Below the pieces are notes generated by a model that was not told where the DNA came from, searched no databases, and was given only the letters and a program-made list of their open reading frames with translations. DNA of 64,000 nucleotides from Streptomyces cinerochromogenes (GTDB lineage Bacteria > Actinomycetota > Actinomycetes > Streptomycetales > Streptomycetaceae). The stretch covers positions 242,825-306,824 of the forward strand of contig NZ_BMRM01000012.1 of assembly GCF_014648635.1 (NCBI RefSeq), in the 5' to 3' direction. Below are positions 58,823 through 64,000 of the stretch, piece after piece. Position 1 is the first letter of the stretch. Every line of letters starts with the position of its first letter. Made by a program: the position numbers and the translations under genes.

Positions 58823-58850
58823 CCCAAGGGGGGATTCTCGGCACCTTGGG
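58823..58850. promoter_or_regulatory. Inverted repeat upstream of the terpene gene pair
   Basis: CCCAAGG (58823-58829) and CCTTGGG (58844-58850) are exact complements with centres 21 bp apart, about two helical turns. It lies 133 bases before the cyclase start and may be an operator. Confidence 0.55.
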
Positions 58851-58982
58851 GTAGTGAGTGAGGCAAATCCGTTCCCACGACGGTCAGTTGTGGTGCTGAA
58901 TGGAAGTGCGGGGATACGCAACGGCGCACGCCCGGCACAACAGGAGGGGTGTGCGCTCCTGGCGGCTGAGAGGGGTTTGTTC

Positions 58983-60068
58983 GTGCAAGCTTTCCCACGC
59001 AGCACCACAGCGGCAGCGACGGCGGTCGTAGTCCCACCCTCACTGGCACTCCCGGTGATCGAGTCCGTCTTTCCCCGGCAGCTGCATCCGTATTGGCCGC
59101 AACTCCAGGAGAAGACACGGCTCTGGCTCCTGGATAAACGGCTCATGCCGGCGGACAAGGTGCAGGAATATGCCGACGGACTGTGCTACACCGACCTCAT
59201 GGCGGGCTACTACACCTCGGCTTCCGAGGAGGTCCTGCAGGCCATAGCCGACTACAGCGCCTGGTTCTTCGTCTGGGACGACCGCCACGACCGCGACATC
59301 GTGCACGGCCGGGCGGCCGACTGGCGGCGGCTGCGGAACCGGCTGCACACGGCTCTCGACGCACCCAGGCACCACGTGCACCACCCCGACCCGGTCGTGG
59401 CCGCCTTCGCGGACAGCGTGCTGCGGCTGTACGGCTTCCTGCCGCCCACCTGGAACCAGCGGTTCGCCCGGCACTTCCACGCGGTGATCGAGGCCTACGA
59501 CCGTGAATTCCGCAACCGCACCGAGGGGCGCATACCCGCGGTCGAGGAGTACCTCGCGCTGCGCCGGCTCACCTTCGCGCACTGGATATGGACGGACCTG
59601 CTGGAAATCAGTGCCGGCTGCGAACTCCCGGAGCGGGTGAGGAAAAACCCGGCCTACCGCCGGGCGGCGCTGCTCAGCCAGGAATTCGCCGCCTGGTACA
59701 ACGACCTCTGCTCGCTGCCGAAGGAAATCGCGGGCGACGAGGTGCACAATCTCGGAATCAGCCTCATCACCCATGCGGGGCTGACCCTCGAAGAAGCGGT
59801 GGACGAAGTCAGGCGACGTGTCGAGGAATGCATCAGTGAATTCCTCGAAGCCGAACAGAGAGCCCTGGTGTTCGCCCGCGAACTCGACGACGGAACGGTC
59901 GGCGGCAAGGAACTGAGTGCCGCCGTCGAATCCTGCGTCGGAAGTATGCGCAACTGGTTCAGCTCCGTCTACTGGTTCCACCACGAGTCCGGTCGGTACA
60001 TGGTCGACAGCTGGGACGACCGGTCCACGCCCCCGTACGTCACGAACGAAGCGGCAGGTGAGAAATGA
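58983..60068 (+). CDS. cyc1: epi-Isozizaene synthase (class I sesquiterpene cyclase)
   Basis: A 361-residue terpene synthase from GTG 58983, with GAGAGGGG about 7 bases upstream; this is exactly the length of the S. coelicolor enzyme. The metal-binding DDRHD begins at Asp99, just after the aromatic wall WFFVW. The second metal site is NDLCSLPKE (near 240-248), and HHESGRYMVDSWDDRSTPPY closes the protein. It cyclises farnesyl diphosphate to epi-isozizaene, the first step to albaflavenone, an antibacterial volatile. The stop overlaps the P450 start (ATGA). Upstream in-frame starts have no ribosome site. Confidence 0.96.
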   Translation: MQAFPRSTTAAATAVVVPPSLALPVIESVFPRQLHPYWPQLQEKTRLWLLDKRLMPADKVQEYADGLCYTDLMAGYYTSASEEVLQAIADYSAWFFVWDDRHDRDIVHGRAADWRRLRNRLHTALDAPRHHVHHPDPVVAAFADSVLRLYGFLPPTWNQRFARHFHAVIEAYDREFRNRTEGRIPAVEEYLALRRLTFAHWIWTDLLEISAGCELPERVRKNPAYRRAALLSQEFAAWYNDLCSLPKEIAGDEVHNLGISLITHAGLTLEEAVDEVRRRVEECISEFLEAEQRALVFARELDDGTVGGKELSAAVESCVGSMRNWFSSVYWFHHESGRYMVDSWDDRSTPPYVTNEAAGEK

Positions 60069-61453
60069 CCGTCGAGTCGGTGAAGCCCGAGACCCCCGAG
60101 ACCCCCGGAACCCCGGGGACGCCCGCACTGAGCGAACCGCCCCTGGCCCAGGGCGCCGTACCGGTCCTCGGCCACGGCCTGAAACTGGTCCGCGACCCGC
60201 TGGCCTTCATGTCCGGGCTGCGCGAGCACGGAGACGTCGTACGCCTGAAACTCGGCCCCAAGACGGTGTACGCCGTGACGACGCCGGCGCTCACCGGAGC
60301 CCTGGCCCTGAGCCCCGACTTCAAGATCGACGGCCCGCTGTGGGAGTCCCTCGAAGGCCTGCTCGGCAAGGAGGGAGTGGCCACCGCCAACGGCCCCCGG
60401 CACCGGCGGCAGCGGCGCACCATCCAGCCCGCGTTCCGGCTCGACGCGATACCGGCCTACGGGCCGGTCATGGAGGAGGAGGCGCACGCGCTGACCGACC
60501 GCTGGAAACCCGGCGGGACCATCGACTGCACCTCCGAGTCCTTCCGCGTCGCCGTCCGTATCGCCGCCCGCTGCCTGCTGCGCGGCGAGTACATGGACGA
60601 GCGCGCGGAACGGCTCAGCACCGATCTCGCCACCGTCTTCCGCGGCATGTACCGGCGGATGGTCGTCCCGCTCGGGCCGCTCTACCGGCTGCCGTTTCCC
60701 GCCAACCGCGAATTCAACCGGGCACTGGCCGATTTGCATCTGCTGGTGGACGAGATCGTCGCCGAGCGGAGGGCATCTGGTCAAAAGCCGGACGATTTGC
60801 TGACGGCATTGCTGGAGGCGAAGGACGACAATGGCGATCCCATCGGGGAACAGGAGATCCACGACCAGGTCGTCGCGATACTCACCCCCGGCAGCGAAAC
60901 AGTCGCGTCCACGATCATGTGGCTGTTGCAGGTCCTCGCCGAACACCCGGAACACGCCGAGAAGGTACGGACCGAGGTCGAATCCGTGACCGGTGGCCGA
61001 CCCGTCGGATTCGCACACGTCCGCTCACTCACGCACACCAACAATGTGGTCGTCGAGGCCATGCGGCTCAGGCCCGCGGTATGGATATTGACGCGCCGCG
61101 CGGTGACCGACACCGCACTCGGCGGGTACCGCATTCCGGCCGGGGCGGACATCGTCTACAGCCCCTACGCGATCCAGCGCGACGCCCGCTCCTACGCCCG
61201 CCACCTCGACTTCGACCCCGACCGCTGGCGGCCCGAACGGGCCAAGGAGGTACCGAAGTACGCCATGAACCCGTTCAGCGTGGGCAACCGCAAGTGCCCC
61301 AGCGACCACTTCTCCATGACCCAGCTGAGCCTGATCACCGCGGCGGTCTCGGCGAAGTACCGCTTCGAGCAGGTCGGAGGGTCCGACGACACCACCCGCG
61401 TGGGCATCACGCTCCGCCCGCAGAACCTGCTGCTGCGGGCGATGCCCTGGTAG
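60065..61453 (+). CDS. cyp170A1: CYP170A1-type cytochrome P450 (albaflavenone monooxygenase)
   Basis: A 462-residue P450 coupled to the cyclase (ATGA). The I-helix is AILTPGSETVAST, the K-helix ExxR is EAMR in VVEAMRLRP, and the heme loop is NPFSVGNRKCPSD with Cys411; the residue after Cys-x is Ser rather than the usual Gly. It oxidises epi-isozizaene to albaflavenols and albaflavenone. DDNGD (Asp254-Asp258) fits the DDxxD motif of a second terpene-synthase site reported in CYP170A1, which makes farnesene. Electron partners are not in the window. Confidence 0.95.
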   Translation: MTVESVKPETPETPGTPGTPALSEPPLAQGAVPVLGHGLKLVRDPLAFMSGLREHGDVVRLKLGPKTVYAVTTPALTGALALSPDFKIDGPLWESLEGLLGKEGVATANGPRHRRQRRTIQPAFRLDAIPAYGPVMEEEAHALTDRWKPGGTIDCTSESFRVAVRIAARCLLRGEYMDERAERLSTDLATVFRGMYRRMVVPLGPLYRLPFPANREFNRALADLHLLVDEIVAERRASGQKPDDLLTALLEAKDDNGDPIGEQEIHDQVVAILTPGSETVASTIMWLLQVLAEHPEHAEKVRTEVESVTGGRPVGFAHVRSLTHTNNVVVEAMRLRPAVWILTRRAVTDTALGGYRIPAGADIVYSPYAIQRDARSYARHLDFDPDRWRPERAKEVPKYAMNPFSVGNRKCPSDHFSMTQLSLITAAVSAKYRFEQVGGSDDTTRVGITLRPQNLLLRAMPW

Positions 61454-61472
61454 GCCTGGTACCGGCGCGCGC

Positions 61473-62435
61473 TCAGGCGGCCTGCGGGCCCCGGAACGCG
61501 CGCCGGTAGGCATTCGGGGTGGTCCCGAGCGCCCGGACGAACTGGTGGCGCAGCGCGGCGGCCGTACCGAACCCGGTGCGCCAGGCGATGGCGTCCATGG
61601 TCTCGTCCGTTCGTTCCAGCAACTCCTGGGCCAGCAGCACCCGTTGCCGCAGGATCCACCGGTAGGGCGTGGTCCCCGTCTCCTGCTGGAAGCGCCGGGC
61701 GAAGGTGCGCGGCGCCATGTGGGCGCGGGCGGCGAGCTGCTCGACCGTGACCTCCTGGTCGAGGTGGGCCTCCATCCACGCCAGCACCTCCCCGACCGTG
61801 TCGCAGGGCACCTTCGGCAGGGGACGCTCGATGAACTGGGCCTGCCCGCCGTCCCGGTGCGGCGGCACCACCATCCGGCGGGCGATCTTGTTGGCCACCT
61901 CCGGGCCCTGCTCCTTGCGCACGAGGTGCAGACAGGCGTCGATCCCGGCGGCGGTGCCCGCGGAGGTGATCACGGGGTCCTCGTCCACGTACAGCACGTC
62001 CGGCTCGACCGTGAGCCCGGGGTAGCGCCGGGCGAGTTGCTCGGCGTGGTGCCAGTGCACCGCACACCGCCGCCCGTCCAGCAGCCCCGCCGCGGCCAGC
62101 ACGAACACCCCGGAGCAGACGCTGAGCACCCGTGTGCCCCGGTCCACGGCCCGCCGCAGCGCCGCCAGCAGCTCCGGCGGGTACGCGCGCTCCGTGTAGG
62201 TCTCACCGGCCGGCACGGCGATCAGATCGGCCTCCTCCAGCCGCTCCAGGCCGTACGGCGTGGACACGGTGAACCCGCAGTGGGTGCCCAGCTCGGGCCC
62301 CTCCGCCGACACCACGGCGAAGTCGTACACCGGCAGCCCCTCGTCACTGCGGTCGATGCCGAACACCTCGCACACGACACCCAGCTCGAAGGGATGCACC
62401 CCGTCCAGCAGCACGGCGGCCACGTTCTTCAGCAT
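61473..62435 (-). CDS. nrdS: NrdS: DJ-1/PfpI-fused AraC-family regulator (GlxA-like)
   Basis: A 320-residue regulator. Residues 1-170 are a DJ-1/PfpI-like domain with the Cys elbow SVCSGVFVLAAAG near residue 107; residues 215-320 hold the double helix-turn-helix of AraC proteins (LDQEVTVEQLAARAHMAPRTF and MDAIAWRTGFGTAAALRHQF). In S. coelicolor an AraC-like gene called nrdS is co-transcribed with nrdA and nrdB, and it sits here in the same position, downstream of nrdB on the same strand. The ATG at 62435 is followed upstream by GGCAG repeats that may be its operator. Ligand and targets are unknown. Confidence 0.85.
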   Translation of the reverse strand: MLKNVAAVLLDGVHPFELGVVCEVFGIDRSDEGLPVYDFAVVSAEGPELGTHCGFTVSTPYGLERLEEADLIAVPAGETYTERAYPPELLAALRRAVDRGTRVLSVCSGVFVLAAAGLLDGRRCAVHWHHAEQLARRYPGLTVEPDVLYVDEDPVITSAGTAAGIDACLHLVRKEQGPEVANKIARRMVVPPHRDGGQAQFIERPLPKVPCDTVGEVLAWMEAHLDQEVTVEQLAARAHMAPRTFARRFQQETGTTPYRWILRQRVLLAQELLERTDETMDAIAWRTGFGTAAALRHQFVRALGTTPNAYRRAFRGPQAA

Positions 62436-62436
62436 G

Positions 62437-62490
62437 CTGCCAGTGTGCCTCGACGATGGCAGTAATTCGAGGGTCTACGGCAGTCCTGCC
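62437..62490. promoter_or_regulatory. GGCAG repeats in the nrdS-small ORF spacer
   Basis: GGCAG occurs at 62458-62462 and 62479-62483, 21 bp apart (two turns), and each is part of a dyad: CTGCCA/TGGCAG (62437-62442 with 62457-62462) and GGCAG/CTGCC (62479-62483 with 62486-62490). Direct repeats with this spacing suit AraC-family regulators. Confidence 0.55.
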
Positions 62491-62528
62491 ACTCCCGGTC
62501 AGCAGCGTCCGGCGCGACAGTGGTGTCC

Positions 62529-62741
62529 ATGAACGGAAACCAGATCGAAGGCCTGATCGGAATGCTCGCGACCCTGGGGATCCTGGTCCTCCTGATCCTC
62601 CCGTCCGCCCTCGGCGCCCTGCGCGAGTGGCGCATCGACCGGCAGCTCAGGCAGGCGGAACGCCCCCGCCCCGCCGCCCGGCAGCCGGCCGGCACCGCCG
62701 GGCCCCTCCGCAGGCACCGCGGCCTGACCCGTCACGCCTGA
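62529..62741 (+). CDS. Small single-pass membrane protein between nrdS and nrdB
   Basis: A 70-residue protein from ATG 62529 (GTG 62520 would add three). Residues 9-28 form a hydrophobic helix (GMLATLGILVLLILPSALGA), followed by a basic, Arg/Pro-rich tail. No ribosome site is clear; a weak -10-like GACAGT lies seven bases before the ATG, consistent with a leaderless mRNA. It is read opposite to nrdB and nrdS, so it sits inside what is described as an nrdABS operon in S. coelicolor. The clear helix and basic tail look like a real inner-membrane protein, but no family is recognised. Confidence 0.6.
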   Translation: MNGNQIEGLIGMLATLGILVLLILPSALGALREWRIDRQLRQAERPRPAARQPAGTAGPLRRHRGLTRHA

Positions 62742-62766
62742 CCGGAAAGCGAACGGCGCCGCCCGC

Positions 62767-62793
62767 CCCGCACCCCCTCGAAGGCGGTGCGGG
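62767..62793 (-). terminator. Hairpin between nrdB and the small membrane protein gene
   Basis: CCCGCACC/GGTGCGGG (62767-62774 with 62786-62793), 8 bp with an 11-base loop and weak flanking pairs, lies 30 bases after the nrdB stop. If efficient it would cut nrdS off from most nrdAB transcription. Confidence 0.55.
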
Positions 62794-62822
62794 CGGACGA
62801 CGCCGAACGGGCTCCGGGACGG

Positions 62823-63836
62823 TCAGAAGTCCTCGTCCAGGTCGACGGTGCCCTCCACCGCGACCTGGTACGCCGACGGGCGGCGCTCGAAGAAGTTCGT
62901 CAGCTCCTGGACGCCCTGCAGCTCCATGAAGGAGAACGGGTTCTCCGAGCCGTACACCGGGGCGAAGCCCAGGCGGGTCAGGCGCTGGTCGGCGACGCAC
63001 TCCAGGTACTGGCGCATGGAGTCGGTGTTCATGCCGGGCAGGCCGTCGCCGCACAGGTCGCGGGCGAACTGCAGCTCGGCCTCGACGGCTTCGCGGAGCA
63101 TGTCGGTGACCTGCTGCTGGAGCTGGTCGTCGAAGAGCTCCGGCTCCTCTTTGCGGACGGTGTCGACCACGTCGAAGGCGAAGCTCATGTGCATGGTCTC
63201 GTCGCGGAACACCCAGTTGGTGCCGGTGGCGAGGCCGTGCAGCAGGCCGCGGCTGCGGAACCAGTAGACGTAGGCGAAGGCGCCGTAGAAGAACAGGCCC
63301 TCGATGCACGCGGCGAAGCAGATCAGGTTGAGCAGGAAGCGGCGGCGGTCGGCCTTGGTCTCCAGCCGGTCGATCTTCTCGACCTCGTTGATCCACTTGA
63401 AGCAGAACCCGGCCTTCTCGCGGATGGAGGGAATGTTCTCCACGGCGTCGAAGGCGGCGGCGCGGTCGTCCGGGTCGGGCAGGTAGGTGTCCAGCAAGGT
63501 CAGGTAGAACTGGACGTGGACGGCCTCCTCGAAGAGCTGGCGCGACAGGTACAGACGCGCCTCCGGGGAGTTGATGTGCTTGTACAGCGTCAGCACCAGG
63601 TTGTTCGCCACGATCGAGTCGCCCGTCGCGAAGAACGCGACCAGCCGGCCGATGAGGTGCTGCTCCTCGGGCGTGAGCTTGGCGAGGTCGGCGACGTCGG
63701 AGTGGAGGTCGACCTCCTCCACCGTCCAGGTGTTCTTGATCGCGTCCCGGTAGCGCTCGTAGAAGTCCGGGTAGCGCATCGGACGGAGCGTCAGCTCGAA
63801 GCCCGGGTCGAGCAGGTTGGCGTTACGGGTGGACAT
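62823..63836 (-). CDS. nrdB: NrdB: class I ribonucleotide reductase small subunit
   Basis: A 337-residue R2 protein. Di-iron ligands are Glu104 and His107 in FEEAVHVQFY, an acidic residue in VDLHSD, and further Glu/His in CIEGLFFYGAFAY and FRDETMHMSFAFD. The radical Tyr is Tyr111, four residues after His107, as in class Ia enzymes. It generates the tyrosyl radical used by NrdA to make deoxyribonucleotides. The ATG overlaps the nrdA stop (TAATG), so they are coupled. In S. coelicolor this operon is repressed through a B12 riboswitch upstream of nrdA, which is outside the window. Confidence 0.96.
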   Translation of the reverse strand: MSTRNANLLDPGFELTLRPMRYPDFYERYRDAIKNTWTVEEVDLHSDVADLAKLTPEEQHLIGRLVAFFATGDSIVANNLVLTLYKHINSPEARLYLSRQLFEEAVHVQFYLTLLDTYLPDPDDRAAAFDAVENIPSIREKAGFCFKWINEVEKIDRLETKADRRRFLLNLICFAACIEGLFFYGAFAYVYWFRSRGLLHGLATGTNWVFRDETMHMSFAFDVVDTVRKEEPELFDDQLQQQVTDMLREAVEAELQFARDLCGDGLPGMNTDSMRQYLECVADQRLTRLGFAPVYGSENPFSFMELQGVQELTNFFERRPSAYQVAVEGTVDLDEDF

Positions 63837-64000
63837 TACTGGCAGGCCTCGCAGGACTCGGGGTTCTCAAGGGAGCAGGCGATCGCGTCGGGGTCGACGG
63901 CCTGCTGCACGGGGATGGGCTTGGCGGCCTGCGCCTGGCCCTGGGCGGCGCGGGCGATGCGCGTGGCGGGGCGGGAGCGCAGGTAGTACGTCGTCTTCAG
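63836..64000 (-). CDS. nrdA: C-terminus of NrdA, class I ribonucleotide reductase large subunit (partial)
   Basis: The last 54 codons are visible, entering from the right edge and ending with TAA (63838-63836). LKTTYYLRSRPAT is the typical end of the catalytic barrel and the final ESCEACQ carries the mobile Cys pair that is reduced by thioredoxin between turnovers. The gene is upstream of nrdB and overlaps its start by one base, as expected for class I operons. Confidence 0.93.
   Translation of the reverse strand: MKTTYYLRSRPATRIARAAQGQAQAAKPIPVQQAVDPDAIACSLENPESCEACQ

Noticed and set aside
58854..58982. N-terminal extension of the terpene cyclase
   Set aside because: The GTG at 58983 has a good ribosome site and yields the 361-residue length known for the family.
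61473..62435. AraC-type gene as regulator of the terpene pair
   Set aside because: It converges on the P450 gene, but it lies in the nrdS position downstream of nrdB on the same strand, so a link to nrd is the better reading.

Overview
The window is very high-GC actinobacterial chromosome with typical Streptomyces codon use (third positions almost all G or C). Gene content and order match the sigR/wblC/albaflavenone part of a Streptomyces chromosome close to S. coelicolor (compared from memory). Genes are densely packed, many are coupled by ATGA/GTGA overlaps, and there is no phage, IS element or CRISPR array.

Layout. 1-2425: end of a membrane-protein gene, a 37-aa coupled ORF, an SDR epimerase and a spherulin-4-like protein, perhaps the tail of an exopolysaccharide cluster. 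2489-10113: moeZ, two paralogous S33 lipoprotein peptidases and a large MprF-type membrane protein. 10276-23622: DNA repair and redox block with an alkyltransferase-like protein, two fused helicase-nucleases (adnA/adnB), an M20 peptidase, nudC, mycoredoxin and uvrD2. 23630-27712: the antibiotic-responsive regulator wblC (whiB7) behind a long attenuator leader, then a coupled small protein, an ABC1 kinase and a ThiF-like protein. 27991-41163: a YgjP-type metallohydrolase, a TerD-AIM24/AIM24/AIM24 operon, Nudix, DUF2342 metalloprotease, SDR, moaE, PDZ-Lon-like protease, a small conserved protein and a UPF0182 membrane protein. 41205-43440: two identical initiator tRNA genes flanking a Sel1-repeat gene. 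43596-50565: Fur regulator and catalase, a CBS protein, hisN, TetR, a Gdx-like SMR transporter, rsgA and aroA. 50594-56898: M50 protease, SRAP protein, hydrolase, sigR-rsrA and two coupled HD-GYP membrane proteins. 56997-64000: TPR protein, def, the epi-isozizaene synthase/CYP170A1 pair, and nrdS, nrdB and the end of nrdA.

How it fits together. The common theme is thiol-oxidative, antibiotic and DNA-damage stress. SigR/RsrA is encoded here, and four exact or near-exact SigR promoters (GGRAAY-N18-GTT type) lie upstream of moeZ, the mycoredoxin gene, the UPF0182 gene and sigR itself. wblC carries its promoter, a 107-codon upstream ORF ending near a Trp-Ala-Phe motif, and an intrinsic attenuator. 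Much of the order (moeZ, ATL, adnAB, nudC, mrx1, uvrD2, whiB7, ABC1, ThiF-like, DUF2342, PDZ-Lon, UPF0182; then aroA, rsgA, SRAP and sigR/sigH) recalls the Mycobacterium tuberculosis Rv3193c-Rv3228 region, so this is an old conserved actinobacterial neighbourhood, with the terpene and catalase genes as more lineage-specific pieces. Many genes start 6-7 nt after a -10-like hexamer, suggesting leaderless mRNAs.
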